From assembly GCF_012931985.1 (NCBI RefSeq), contig NZ_JAAFGM010000012.1, positions 22,748-86,747 on the forward strand: 64,000 nucleotides of DNA. The letters run 5' to 3'. This DNA comes from Candidatus Roseilinea sp. NK_OTU-006 (GTDB taxonomy: Bacteria > Chloroflexota > Anaerolineae > J036 > Brachytrichaceae). The notes under the pieces were generated by a model. That model had not been told where the DNA came from. It ran no database searches and was given only the letters and a program-made list of their open reading frames with translations. Position numbers and translations under genes: made by a program. Positions 43,331-52,927 of the stretch are shown one piece after another. How positions within the stretch are numbered: position 1 is the stretch's first letter; each line of letters opens with the position of its first letter.

Positions 43331-45307
43331 ATGAGAACTTCTCGGCACACTGAATGGCTCGGCTTTGGCCTGGTGATGGCGCTAGCCGCCTTCTTGCGCC
43401 TGTATCGCCTCGACTTGATAGATGTGCGTTTCGACGAGGCTTCTGCGCCGCAGCTTGCGTTGAGCATTGCGCAGGGCAACTGGTTGCCGGTCGCGCCGTT
43501 CAGCGGCAGCGTGGCGAACCACCCGCCGGTCTACTTGTATCTGCTCGCCTTGCCCTATGGGTTCACGCGGGATTTCATGGTCATCGCCGCTTATCGCGCC
43601 TTGCTCGACGTGGGAGCGATTGCCTTGTGTTGGTGGATGACTCGGCGCTTCTTCGGCGCGCGGGTGGCGTTCTTCGCCTGCCTGCTGTTCGCTGTTGCGC
43701 CATGGGCGGTGCAGTTCGCCCGCCGCACCTGGTTGGCGCCGATGCCGCTGTTCTCCACCTTACTGCTGTTCGGACTGCTCGAAGCCGTGCAGAAGCGCAA
43801 TCCCTGGGGATGGGCGGTCGCCGGCTGGGGGTTGGCGCTCAGCGTCGGCTCACATCTGGCTGCCCTTTACCTCGTTCCGGTCGCGCTGGTGGCGTTGCTG
43901 ATCGGTCGGGCGACGTTGCGGCCGGTGCCGTGCTTGGTCGGGGCGTTGCCGCTGATTGCGCTGGCCGGCGTTTACCTTGGCTTCGACGCCGGCCAAGCCT
44001 TTCGCAACATGCGCGGCCTGCTCGGCGCAGCGTCTGGCCCGGCGACGGTCTCGCTCGACGCGCTGCGCTTCACGCTGTGGCTCAGCGGCGGGACGCACCT
44101 GAGCGACCTGACCGGCGGGGCGTTCCCTATCTGGCGCGACCAAACGCCGGCGGCGCTGGCGTGGATTGACGCGATGCAGATGGCGCTGCTGGTCGTCGGC
44201 GGGGTTGTGCTGATCGTGTGGCTCGTGCGCCGGCCGGCGGTCTATTCCCCTGCAACCGTTGCCGTGCTGTTGGCATGGCTGGTTTTGCCTGTCGCGTTGC
44301 AGATTCGCGCCGCTCGTCCGTTGCAGCTTCACTACTTCACGGCGTTCTATCCGGCCTCGTTCATCGTCATGGCGTTAGGTTTGGACGCTGCGATTCGCCT
44401 CGCCCACCGACCACGGCGCGACGCTGCCGACGCTGATACCCCCGCCGCGTTCTCCGCCCCGGCTGCCATCGCCGCGTTAGCCATCGCGCTCATCCTCGGC
44501 TGGCAGCTCTTCACCACACTGCGCTTCACCGAGTTCATCCAGCGCTACGACACCGGCGCGGGCGGCTACGGGCCGCCGCTGCGGAGCGCGCTTGACGTGG
44601 CGCAGCGCGCGCGCGACGCCATCCGCGCTGGCCGGGCGCCTGACGTCATCGTCATCGCGCCCGGCGGCGACCCCAGCGTGAACGAGCCGGCGACGGTGAT
44701 GGACGTGTTGCTCGCCGACCTCCCGCGCCGCTTTGCCGACGCGAACGCCGGATTAATCTTGCGCGAGGATGTGGCGCAATACATCATCACGCCGGCAGCG
44801 CGTAACGCATTCGACCGCTTGATGCAACATGCTGACGCCGACGCGACGGTGCAGACGATCCCGCTCCGCGCCGGCAGTGATGCGGCCTATATCTACGTGC
44901 GCGTGAATCGCGCGCGGTTGGGATCGCTGGTCGAGCGACCGGCGCAGTGGGAGAATGGCGTAGGCATGCTGGGCTATCGCGTCGCCGGCGACGATACGCT
45001 GCTGTTGGACTACTATCTGCGCGTCTTTCGCGAGGCGGCGCAAGGTGTGGACTATCACTGGTTCAACCATTTGTATCATGGCGATCAAAAGTTCGCGGCG
45101 CTCGATGGGGGCGGCATCCATCCGGCGAACTGGCGGGCCGGCGACATCTTGCTGCACCATTTCGCCATCCCGATACCTGCGGGTGCGCCGGCTAAACCCT
45201 ACGCGCTGCACATGGGCGCATACCGCTACCCGCAGTTGCAGATCGTCCGGCTGCTCGATGCCGAAGGCCGACCGGTGTCCGATCACGTAGTGTTGAGGAT
45301 CGAGTGA
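43331..45307 (+). CDS. GT39/ArnT-like polytopic membrane glycosyltransferase
   Basis: A 658-residue membrane protein of the GT-C fold. The first periplasmic loop has the acidic motif VRFDEAS, followed by about ten or eleven spans and a soluble C-terminal region of about 200 residues. Such enzymes transfer sugars from lipid-linked donors to lipids or proteins of the envelope. The 56-bp gap after the PBP gene ends in a degenerate ACCGACAATCGGCGACCGAC spacer. It overlaps the PanE-like gene if that starts with GTG 45304. Confidence 0.85.
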   Translation: MRTSRHTEWLGFGLVMALAAFLRLYRLDLIDVRFDEASAPQLALSIAQGNWLPVAPFSGSVANHPPVYLYLLALPYGFTRDFMVIAAYRALLDVGAIALCWWMTRRFFGARVAFFACLLFAVAPWAVQFARRTWLAPMPLFSTLLLFGLLEAVQKRNPWGWAVAGWGLALSVGSHLAALYLVPVALVALLIGRATLRPVPCLVGALPLIALAGVYLGFDAGQAFRNMRGLLGAASGPATVSLDALRFTLWLSGGTHLSDLTGGAFPIWRDQTPAALAWIDAMQMALLVVGGVVLIVWLVRRPAVYSPATVAVLLAWLVLPVALQIRAARPLQLHYFTAFYPASFIVMALGLDAAIRLAHRPRRDAADADTPAAFSAPAAIAALAIALILGWQLFTTLRFTEFIQRYDTGAGGYGPPLRSALDVAQRARDAIRAGRAPDVIVIAPGGDPSVNEPATVMDVLLADLPRRFADANAGLILREDVAQYIITPAARNAFDRLMQHADADATVQTIPLRAGSDAAYIYVRVNRARLGSLVERPAQWENGVGMLGYRVAGDDTLLLDYYLRVFREAAQGVDYHWFNHLYHGDQKFAALDGGGIHPANWRAGDILLHHFAIPIPAGAPAKPYALHMGAYRYPQLQIVRLLDAEGRPVSDHVVLRIE

Positions 45308-45309
45308 TC

Positions 45310-46368
45310 ATGCGATTCTTGATATTCGGTGCAGGCGCAGTCGGCACATGGATCGGGGCGAACCTAGTCATGGCCCGCCAAGCAGTCACATTCGTCGGCC
45401 GCATGCCGTTTGCACAGGCAGCTTGCGCACAGGGCATTCACGTCATGTTGCCCGGCGGCGAGACCTGGCGCCTGCGCGATGTTGATGTGGCGACCGATCT
45501 GGCCGGGGCGCTGCGGCGCTCCTCGCTGGCGTACGACGCCGTGCTGTTGTGCATGAAGGCGTATGCGCTCGATCGGGCCATTGACGAATTGCGTAGCTGC
45601 GCGGATACGCTCTCCAACGCGCTGTTCATTACCTTCCAGAACGGGGTGGGGAGCGAAGAGAAGCTGGCGACAGTCTTCGGCGAACGCCGCGTACTTGCCG
45701 CGACGTTGACCAGCCCAATCGCCGTCGAAGGGCCGGCCGCAGTGCGCCTGGAGCGCTGGGGTGGGGGCGTCGGCCTGGCGGCGCTCTGGGCGGATCGGTT
45801 GTGGCAGCCGGTCGCGCATGCGCTGTCGCGCGCGCCGCTGCTCGGCCTGAAGGTCTATGCGGACTGGCGTGCGATGAAGTGGTCGAAGCTGTTGCTCAAC
45901 ATCATGGGCAATGCGACCAGCGCGCTGTTGAGCGCGCCGGTGGCCGAGATCTACCACAACCGCCGGCTCTTTGCGCTGGAGATGCGCATGTTGCGTGAGG
46001 CGTTGAGGGTAATGGCAGCGCATGCGCCCCCCATCGCCGCAGTCAATTTGCCGGGGCACCCGGCGCGCTTCCTGGCGCTTGCCCTCAAGCTGTTGCCGGA
46101 TTCGGCCTTGCGGGCATTGCTCTCGCGTCGGGTCGCCCAGGGACGTGGCAACAAATATCCGTCGCTCTACTATGACGTGGCGGCTCGCTCCGGCCGGTCC
46201 GAGGTCAACGTGCTGAACGGCGCAGTCGCCGAAATTGGACGCAAGTTAGGCGTGCCCACGCCGGTCAACGCTGCTCTGACGGAGCTGGTTCAGCAAGCGA
46301 TTCAGCCCGGCTCAGTGTTATTGCCCCAGGTCGCTCGGCGCGCACTCGAGCAGCTTGCGCGAGTTTGA
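45310..46368 (+). CDS. Ketopantoate reductase family (PanE/ApbA-like) protein
   Basis: A 352-residue NADPH-dependent reductase family member. The N-terminal dinucleotide-binding motif is IFGAGAVGTWIGANL, followed by FVGR, LLCMKAY and TFQNGVGSEE; the C-terminal helical domain has the Lys and Asn of WSKLLLNIMGNATSAL. The family reduces ketopantoate, but many relatives use other 2-keto acids, and no pantothenate genes are nearby. ATG 45310 lies 2 nt after the previous stop; GTG 45304 would overlap it by 4 nt. Confidence 0.85.
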   Translation: MRFLIFGAGAVGTWIGANLVMARQAVTFVGRMPFAQAACAQGIHVMLPGGETWRLRDVDVATDLAGALRRSSLAYDAVLLCMKAYALDRAIDELRSCADTLSNALFITFQNGVGSEEKLATVFGERRVLAATLTSPIAVEGPAAVRLERWGGGVGLAALWADRLWQPVAHALSRAPLLGLKVYADWRAMKWSKLLLNIMGNATSALLSAPVAEIYHNRRLFALEMRMLREALRVMAAHAPPIAAVNLPGHPARFLALALKLLPDSALRALLSRRVAQGRGNKYPSLYYDVAARSGRSEVNVLNGAVAEIGRKLGVPTPVNAALTELVQQAIQPGSVLLPQVARRALEQLARV

Positions 46369-46440
46369 TATATGCGCGTTGGCGCGCAGGATGTCCGACG
46401 CGGGGTGCGCCGCCGAACTCAAGCGCCGGACGGGATGCGA

Positions 46441-48219
46441 TCAGCGGCGAGGCTGCGGCGTCGGCGCATGGTGCGTGTCGAGCCGAGCGCTGCGTTGCGC
46501 GGGGGTGACGCGCAGAAACTCGATGTCGGCGAGCAGCACCGAACCGCTGCGTTCGCCGGCGACGCTGATTTCGAGCGTTTGCACGCGCGTCAGGTCCACG
46601 CCGGTGAACTGGGTTAGCCGCACGCGCACTGAGGCGAGATAGGCGTGCCCGATCCACCCCCAGGCGTGTCGGTTGACTTCGCCGGCAGAATGGGCCAGTG
46701 CTGATGGGGTCGCGCCGTCCAGTTGTGTGCTCGCGCTGCGGCCAGCGGCGTCGGTCAGCGTCAACGTGAGCGTCACCGGCTCGCGATGGGCGTTGAGGTA
46801 GTCGGTGGGGTCGAGTGCGACGCGCAGGTGCAGGGTGCTGAAGGCGGAGAGGTTGGCAGGCGCCTCGCCTAGCGGCAGTATCCACTTTGCGCCGGCTGGG
46901 TTGGTCCACGAGAAGCGCACCTGAGAGGGGTTGCCGGGCTGGATCGCCCAGCGCATGCAGGGTTGGCGGTATTCGCAGAAATCCAGATGGCTGGCGTTGC
47001 CGCGCAGCGCATATCCACCGAAGTCGTTGAATCCCAGGTCGTCACGTGTGCGCGGCTGGACGACGATCGCGCGTTGGACTGCGCCGAGCGCCAGCGCCGT
47101 GCGCACAGGCAAGTCGTACAGGCTGATTGGCGCAGGATCGAGCGGATTCAACCCAGCGCGCGAGGCGGGCGCGCCGTTCGATGCTGAACGCGGCGCCTGC
47201 ATGCTGGCGTCGAAGAAATCGGGTGCGTAGCGCGCCAAGAAGTCGCGCTGGCGCTGCGGAGAGAGGCGCGCGTTACCGGCCGGGCAACCGGCGACGGGCG
47301 AAGGCGTCAGCGGCTCATTCTGAGGCGCGACCTCGTTGAAGGCGTTGTGGGTCGCGCCGAGCAGGTAGACCGAGGCCGCGAAATGCTTCCGGTTGCGCGC
47401 CAGCCGGGCGTCTTCGTAATACCCTTGGCCGTGGAGGTCAGGCGCCATGCCATCGCATGCAGGCAAGATCACGCCGAGCGGCACATCGGCGTCGCCCTCC
47501 GACGAATACAGCGGCGCGACCAGCAGTACAGCGGCGAGCGGGCCGTTGGCGTCGGCCGAGCCGGCGCGAGGCCGTCCCTGGCGCGCGCGAGCGCTCTGCA
47601 TGGCCAGTAGTGCGCCATGGCCATGGGCCAGGATGCCGATGCGCGACAGGTCGAGTTTGCCGACCAGCGACACGCCGAATGGCTCGGTGCGCCGGCGATT
47701 GGCGGCGACCAGGTGGCTCAGATGCGCCTCGAGCACCGGCGGATAGCGCCGCAGCTCCGGCCCGACCGAACCATACGCCGCAGCGTAAACGGCATTGAGA
47801 TTGGGCGCGACGGCGACGTAACCGCGCGCAGCTAATGCGCGCGCTAGATAGGCGAATCCAGCGTCGTTGCGGCGCTCCTCGCTCGGCTTGCAAGGCCAGC
47901 GCTCCAGCTCTAGTTCGGTGATGGGCGCGTCGGGTGGGCAGCCCCCGTGCGCGCTGTGGAAGATCAGAATGAGCGGGAAGGGGCCATCGCCTTCTGGAAT
48001 AGCGATGATGCCCTCGACGCGGTAGGGCATAGATCGCGCCGAGTCGCGGCGCGGCTGCCAGGTTTGCTCGATGGTGCGCTCGCCGAAGCTGTAGGGGTGG
48101 GCCGGCGGCAGCGTCGGTTGCCCCCTCACCGGCGGCGCAGGCCAGACCAAGGCAACGAGGGAGAGCGCGACGAGCGCGAAGCTGCGCCCGACGCGCCAAC
48201 AAGGATGTCGCCACATCAC
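46441..48219 (-). CDS. Secreted alpha/beta-hydrolase-fold protein lacking the nucleophile serine
   Basis: A 592-residue exported protein. A signal peptide (FALVALSLVALVWPAPPVRG) is followed by a dienelactone-hydrolase-like domain (about 65-300) with FPLILIFHSAHGG (oxyanion strand) and GYVAVAPNLNAVY. At the nucleophile elbow the sequence reads ILAHGHGALLAM: the GxSxG serine is replaced by Gly. A beta-rich C-terminal domain (about 400-590) contains ARSASTQLDG and a LRVALDPTDYLNAH segment resembling a carbohydrate-binding module. It is probably a binding protein or a non-classical esterase. Convergent with the PanE-like gene. Confidence 0.75.
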   Translation of the reverse strand: MMWRHPCWRVGRSFALVALSLVALVWPAPPVRGQPTLPPAHPYSFGERTIEQTWQPRRDSARSMPYRVEGIIAIPEGDGPFPLILIFHSAHGGCPPDAPITELELERWPCKPSEERRNDAGFAYLARALAARGYVAVAPNLNAVYAAAYGSVGPELRRYPPVLEAHLSHLVAANRRRTEPFGVSLVGKLDLSRIGILAHGHGALLAMQSARARQGRPRAGSADANGPLAAVLLVAPLYSSEGDADVPLGVILPACDGMAPDLHGQGYYEDARLARNRKHFAASVYLLGATHNAFNEVAPQNEPLTPSPVAGCPAGNARLSPQRQRDFLARYAPDFFDASMQAPRSASNGAPASRAGLNPLDPAPISLYDLPVRTALALGAVQRAIVVQPRTRDDLGFNDFGGYALRGNASHLDFCEYRQPCMRWAIQPGNPSQVRFSWTNPAGAKWILPLGEAPANLSAFSTLHLRVALDPTDYLNAHREPVTLTLTLTDAAGRSASTQLDGATPSALAHSAGEVNRHAWGWIGHAYLASVRVRLTQFTGVDLTRVQTLEISVAGERSGSVLLADIEFLRVTPAQRSARLDTHHAPTPQPRR

Positions 48220-48398
48220 AGGCTAGGCTTCGATGCGCGGGGTGCGCGTCACGTCGTGGATCACGGCCTCCTCAGCCGGCTCGATGAGCTGCGCGCGATG
48301 GAGGCACACTGCTTGCATGACGCTCAGTCTCGCACGATCTGCCGTCCGTGGCAAGCACGCGCCGAGGGCACGGCCTGCTCCCTGTGATTTCCGGGCGA

Positions 48399-48404
48399 TA
48401 CAAT
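48399..48404 (+). promoter_or_regulatory. -10 box of ldhA, probably leaderless
   Basis: TACAAT lies 9 nt before ATG 48414, the same box and spacing as at the GNAT gene. No Shine-Dalgarno and no clear -35. The remaining gap (48220-48398) shows no gene. Confidence 0.5.
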
Positions 48405-48413
48405 CCTGCGCAC

Positions 48414-49415
48414 ATGAAAGCGATCATTTTCGACGCGAAGAAATACGACCGCGAAACGCTGCAGGCCGCAAATCAGGCGAGCGGCGCGCCCCATGAGCTG
48501 ATCTTTGTGGAGTCGCAGTTGAACGCGCAGACTGCTGCGTTGGCCGACGGCTTTCGCGCAATCAGCATCTTCGTCAACGACGATGCTTCCGCGCCGGTGT
48601 TGGAGCGCCTGGCGCGTGGCGGCGTCCGGCTGTTGGCGCTGCGCAGCACCGGCTTCAACCACGTAGATCTGAACGCCGCGGCGCGCTGCGGCATCACTGT
48701 GATGCGTGTGGCGCACTATTCGCCCTATGCCGTGGCCGAGTTCGCCGTCGGGTTGTTGCTGGCCGTCAACCGCAAGATCCATCGCGCCTACAACCGCATA
48801 CGCGAGGGCAACTTTCTGCTCGACGGTTTGCAGGGCCGCGACATCCACGGCAGGACCGTCGGCGTGATCGGCACGGGGCGCATCGGCGCGGTGTTTGCCC
48901 GCATCATGGCCGGCTTCGGCGTCACACTGCTTGGCTACGACGTTGCGCCGAACCCCGAGTGCATCCAGCTCGGCATGCGTTACTGCCCGCTCGATGAGCT
49001 GCTCACGCAGTCGGATGTCGTCAGCTTGCATGCGCCGCTCTTGCCCGAGACTTATCACCTGATCAACGCTGAGGCGCTGGCCAAGATGAAACCCGGCGTA
49101 ATCTTGATCAACACCAGCCGTGGGGCGTTGGTAGATGCCGAGGCGCTGATCGAGGCGCTCAAATCCGGCCACGTCGGTGCTGTCGGCCTCGATGTGTATG
49201 AGGAAGAGGACAACTTGTTCTTCCGCGACCGTTCTGACCAGATCATCACCGATGACGTGTTCGCCCGTTTGATGACTTTCCCTAATGTGCTGATCACCGG
49301 TCACCAAGCGTTCTTCACTCATGAAGCGTTGGCGCAGATCGCCGAGACGACCATCCGCAACCTCAGCGACTTCGAGGCCGGCTGTGCCAACGAAAATGTG
49401 TTGCTCCCGCGCTAG
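48414..49415 (+). CDS. ldhA: Fermentative D-lactate dehydrogenase (LdhA-type)
   Basis: NAD-dependent D-2-hydroxyacid dehydrogenase that reduces pyruvate to D-lactate. It has 333 residues and is alignable to E. coli LdhA along its length: IFVNDDASAPVLERLA, LALRSTGFNHVDLNAA, AVAEFAVGLLLAVNRKIHRAY, GVIGTGRIGAVFARI (NAD site), NTSRGALVDAEALIEALKSG, DVYEEEDNLFF and VLITGHQAFFTHEAL (catalytic His). The catalytic Arg is in NTSRGAL. ATG 48414 (MKAIIFDAKKYD) is chosen by alignment; the longer frame from 48348 has no support. Confidence 0.94.
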   Translation: MKAIIFDAKKYDRETLQAANQASGAPHELIFVESQLNAQTAALADGFRAISIFVNDDASAPVLERLARGGVRLLALRSTGFNHVDLNAAARCGITVMRVAHYSPYAVAEFAVGLLLAVNRKIHRAYNRIREGNFLLDGLQGRDIHGRTVGVIGTGRIGAVFARIMAGFGVTLLGYDVAPNPECIQLGMRYCPLDELLTQSDVVSLHAPLLPETYHLINAEALAKMKPGVILINTSRGALVDAEALIEALKSGHVGAVGLDVYEEEDNLFFRDRSDQIITDDVFARLMTFPNVLITGHQAFFTHEALAQIAETTIRNLSDFEAGCANENVLLPR

Positions 49416-49426
49416 CCTTTGAGCAC

Positions 49427-52246
49427 ATGCCATCGCCGAGTGTGCAACACCTCTCCCAGTGGCCGGCGTATCAGGAATCGCCGGAGGCGGTGCTGGCGCG
49501 CCTGGGCGCCGATCCTGCGCATGGTTTGACTGCCGACGAGGCGGCGGCGCGTCTGCGCCAATATGGCCCGAACGAACTGGAATCGCCGCCGACCACGCCG
49601 GCCTGGCGCAAGTTTCTCGCCGGATTCCAGAACCCGCTCGTGATCTTATTGCTGGTCGCCGCGCTGATCTCGTTCGTTGCCTGGTTGATCGAGCGCGAAT
49701 CCGAGCTGCCGTTCGAGGCCATCGCCATCCTCGTCATCGTGCTGCTGAATGCTGTGTTGGGCTTCATCCAAGAGGAGCGCGCCGAGCGGTCGGTTGCTGC
49801 GCTCAAGGCGATGTCGGCGGCGATGGCAACGGTGATGCGCGATGGACAGCGCCAGAAGATCCCGGCGCGCGAGGTGGTGCCCGGCGACATCCTGCTTGTG
49901 GAAGAAGGGGACACGATCGCGGCAGACGCGCGGCTGATCGAGGTGATTGGCTTGCAGGTTGCCGAGGCGGCGCTGACCGGCGAAAGCCTGCCCGTGGCGA
50001 AGTCGCTCGCCGCGATTCGTGAAGAAGTGGGTCTGGGCGACCGCCGCAACATGCTCTTCGCCGGCACCGCAGCGATCTATGGCCGGGCCCGCGCCGTCGT
50101 CACGGCGACCGGCATGCAGACCGAGATGGGCAAGATCGCCGGCCTGCTGCAACGCACTGAAGACACCGCCACGCCGCTACAAGCCGAGATCGAGCGCGTT
50201 GGCCGGGCGCTGGGCGTAGCGGTGATCGTCATCGCCATCATCATCATCGCCGTGGTCTTCCTCACGCAGCGGGTGACGACGGTGAAGGCCGTTGTGGATG
50301 TGCTGATCGTCGGCGTGTCGCTGGCGGTGGCAGCCGTGCCGGAGGGTCTGGCGACCGTCCTCACCATCGTGCTGGCGCTCGGCATGCAGCGGATGGCTCG
50401 GCGCAACGCCATCGTGCGCAAGCTGGCTGCCGTGGAGACGTTAGGTTCGGCCAATGTGATCTGCACCGACAAGACCGGCACGCTCACCCGCAACGAGATG
50501 ACCGTGCGGACGGTGGTCACGGCCGGTGGGCGCGTCGCGTTTAGCGGCGCCGGTTATGCGCCCGAAGGTCAGGTCCTGGCCCAGGATGGTCGGCCGCTCA
50601 CCGATCCGGTCTTGCGCGCTGAGGTCGGATATGCCCTGCGCGCGGCCGATCTGGCCAACAACAGCGTGCTGCAACCATGTGATGGTCGCTGGATTGTGCA
50701 GGGGGACCCGACGGAGGGCGCGCTACATGTCGCAGCCGCCAAGCTCGGTTTGCAACACGCGGCGCTCGAGCAGCGCTTCCCGCGCATCGGCGAAGTGCCG
50801 TTCTCCTCGGAGCGCAAGCTCATGAGCACGGTGCACGCCGACGCCCAGAAGCCAGAGCGCGCAGTGATCTTTGCCAAGGGCGCGCCGGACGTGCTGCTCG
50901 CCCGCTGTTGCGCCGAGCGCGTGGGTGAAGCGACACGACCGTTGACGGACGAGCGACGGCGGGAGATTCAGGCGTGTATAGACCAGCTCGCCGGCGAGGC
51001 GCTGCGCACGTTGGGCGTGGCCTTCCGCACCTGGCCGCGTGACCAGATTGGGGATGGGGTGATTGGCGAGGAGATCGAACGCGATTTCGTCTTCCTTGGC
51101 TTGATCGGGATGGTTGACCCGCCGCGGCCGGAAGCGCAGGATGCCGTGGCGCGCGCCCAACAGGCCGGCATCCGCGTGATCATGATCACCGGCGACCACC
51201 CGCTGACCGCCCAGGCCATCGCGACCGAACTGGGCATCATCGCGCCCGGCGGCCGGGTCATGACCGGCGCGGCGTTGGCGAAGCTGGATGAATCGGCGTT
51301 GCGCCAGGCCGTGCGCGAGGTCTCGGTCTATGCGCGCGTCAGCCCGGAGCACAAGCTGTGGATCGTGCGCGCCTTGAAGCAGAACGGCGATGTGGCAGCG
51401 ATGACCGGCGACGGCGTGAACGACGCGCCGGCGCTCAAGCAGGCCGATATCGGTGTGGCGATGGGCATCACCGGAACGGATGTATCCAAAGAGGCCGCCG
51501 ACATGATCCTCACCGACGACAACTTCGCCTCCATCGTCGCCGCGGTCGAAGAAGGGCGCGCGATTTTCTCCAACATTCGGAAATTCCTGCGCTATCTGTT
51601 GTCGTCCAACCTCGGCGAGGTGATGACGATGTTCTTCGGGCTGGTGTTCGCCACCCTGCTCGGCTTAGCGGCGGAGCACGCGGGCGCGCTGGTCTTGCCG
51701 CTGTTGGCCACGCAGATTCTATGGATCAACCTGGTGACCGACAGCGGTCCGGCGCTGGCCCTGGGCATCGATCCGCCGGCAGCCTATCTGATGCGCCGGC
51801 CGCCGCGCCCGCGCGACAAGGGCGTGGTTGATCGTGAGATGTGGGTAGGGCTGTTCTTCGTCGGTGCGATCATGGCGCTGGGCACGTTGTTCGTGTTCGA
51901 CTACGCGCTGGTCGGCGGGTTGATCCCCGGCACAGGCGACCTGGTCTACGCCCGCACAATGTCATTCACCACGTTGGTGCTCTTCCAACTGTTCAATGTC
52001 TTCAATGCGCGTTCGGATCGGGAGAGCGCGTTTCACGGCCTGTTTCGCAATCCTTGGCTGTTGTTGGCCGTCGCGATCTCGCTCATCCTGCAAGCGCTCG
52101 TGGTTCATGTGCCGTTTTTGCAGCGCGCCTTTGGCACGGTTGGGTTGTCCCCAGGCGATTGGCTCGTTTGCGTGGCCACCGCCAGCAGCGTCATCTGGGC
52201 TCGCGAGTTGTTCAAGGCCGTCGTTCGCCGCGCGCGATTCGGCTAG
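49427..52246 (+). CDS. P-type Ca2+-transporting ATPase (SERCA-like)
   Basis: A 939-residue P2-type ATPase with all cytoplasmic motifs: LTGESLPV (actuator), DKTGTLTRNEMT (phosphorylated Asp), KGAPDVLLARC, TGDHPLTAQAIA and MTGDGVNDAPALKQADIG. Ten membrane spans are expected. Ca2+-ligand positions look conserved: VAAVPEGLA in M4, SSNLGEVMTMF in M5 and WINLVTDSGPALALG in M6 (Asn, Thr, Asp as in SERCA). It should pump Ca2+ out of the cell. The gene lies 11 nt after ldhA, possibly on the same transcript. Confidence 0.95.
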   Translation: MPSPSVQHLSQWPAYQESPEAVLARLGADPAHGLTADEAAARLRQYGPNELESPPTTPAWRKFLAGFQNPLVILLLVAALISFVAWLIERESELPFEAIAILVIVLLNAVLGFIQEERAERSVAALKAMSAAMATVMRDGQRQKIPAREVVPGDILLVEEGDTIAADARLIEVIGLQVAEAALTGESLPVAKSLAAIREEVGLGDRRNMLFAGTAAIYGRARAVVTATGMQTEMGKIAGLLQRTEDTATPLQAEIERVGRALGVAVIVIAIIIIAVVFLTQRVTTVKAVVDVLIVGVSLAVAAVPEGLATVLTIVLALGMQRMARRNAIVRKLAAVETLGSANVICTDKTGTLTRNEMTVRTVVTAGGRVAFSGAGYAPEGQVLAQDGRPLTDPVLRAEVGYALRAADLANNSVLQPCDGRWIVQGDPTEGALHVAAAKLGLQHAALEQRFPRIGEVPFSSERKLMSTVHADAQKPERAVIFAKGAPDVLLARCCAERVGEATRPLTDERRREIQACIDQLAGEALRTLGVAFRTWPRDQIGDGVIGEEIERDFVFLGLIGMVDPPRPEAQDAVARAQQAGIRVIMITGDHPLTAQAIATELGIIAPGGRVMTGAALAKLDESALRQAVREVSVYARVSPEHKLWIVRALKQNGDVAAMTGDGVNDAPALKQADIGVAMGITGTDVSKEAADMILTDDNFASIVAAVEEGRAIFSNIRKFLRYLLSSNLGEVMTMFFGLVFATLLGLAAEHAGALVLPLLATQILWINLVTDSGPALALGIDPPAAYLMRRPPRPRDKGVVDREMWVGLFFVGAIMALGTLFVFDYALVGGLIPGTGDLVYARTMSFTTLVLFQLFNVFNARSDRESAFHGLFRNPWLLLAVAISLILQALVVHVPFLQRAFGTVGLSPGDWLVCVATASSVIWARELFKAVVRRARFG

Positions 52247-52285
52247 ACTCCCTCGGGGCCTGTTGCTCACTCATGCAGTCAGCCG

Positions 52286-52313
52286 GGCGAAGATAGTATT
52301 GCGCATCTTCGCC
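52286..52313 (+). terminator. Stem-loop after the Ca2+-ATPase gene
   Basis: GGCGAAGAT (52286-52294) and ATCTTCGCC (52305-52313) form a 9-bp perfect stem with a 10-nt loop, 40 bp past the stop. Only GGTT follows, so a U-tract is lacking; attenuator or RNA-stabilising roles are also possible. Confidence 0.4.
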
Positions 52314-52383
52314 GGTTGGCCAGCACACCCGAACAACGATTACAAGTATCATCCCCAGCAACAATTCGGAGCGCAAAACGACG

Positions 52384-52875
52384 ATGGTCTCTTCCGATGC
52401 ATTCAAGCAGGTGATGCGGCGCTGGGCCAGCACGGTCACCATTATCACCACTAAGGCCGGCGACACGATCTACGGGCTGACGGCGACCGCGTTCTCATCG
52501 CTCAGCGTCAACCCGCCCGAAGTCTTCGTCAGCATCAACAAGCAAACGCGCACCCATCCGCTAATCGAGCAGGGCGGCGTGTTTTGCGTGAACTTCCTCG
52601 CGCCGGAGATGACCCACATCTCCGACCGCTTCGCCGGCCGCTACCCGAACGAGGAGCGCTTCCAAGATGTGCGCTATCGCGCCGAAGCGACCGGCGCGCC
52701 GGTGCTCGACGATGCCATCGCTTATCTCGATTGCGCCGTGGCGCGCGCGCTCGACGCCGGCGATCACACCATTTTCATCGGCTTGGTGCAAGCTTCCGGC
52801 GTGCAGCGCCCCGACGACGCGCCGCTGCTCTACTTCAACGGCCGCTACCATCGCCTCGGCGATGCGGCAACCTGA
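52384..52875 (+). CDS. Flavin reductase-like FMN-binding protein
   Basis: A 163-residue protein of the flavin_reductase-like (split-barrel) family, which reduces FMN with NAD(P)H or serves as the small part of two-component monooxygenases. Motifs: WASTVTIITTKAGD, YGLTATAFSSLSVNPPEVFVSI (FMN phosphate contacts), GGVFCVNFLA, DRFAGRYPNEERF and GDHTIFIGLVQ. The partner oxygenase is not encoded nearby. ATG 52384. Confidence 0.9.
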   Translation: MVSSDAFKQVMRRWASTVTIITTKAGDTIYGLTATAFSSLSVNPPEVFVSINKQTRTHPLIEQGGVFCVNFLAPEMTHISDRFAGRYPNEERFQDVRYRAEATGAPVLDDAIAYLDCAVARALDAGDHTIFIGLVQASGVQRPDDAPLLYFNGRYHRLGDAAT

Positions 52876-52903
52876 CGCCCTGACGGACCCCCGCGACCGA
52901 TCC

Positions 52904-52927
52904 ATGATTCGTGACCGATGACTCGCC
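52904..52927 (+). repeat. Dispersed 24-nt repeat, copy 2, containing the trpA start codon
   Basis: It matches 37300-37323 at 21 of 24 positions. The trpA ATG (52918) lies inside it, and the following 50 bp (CGCCAGCAACAGCCGACGAC...) look like the same degenerate spacer type, so the first residues of TrpA seem spacer-derived. Confidence 0.5.
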
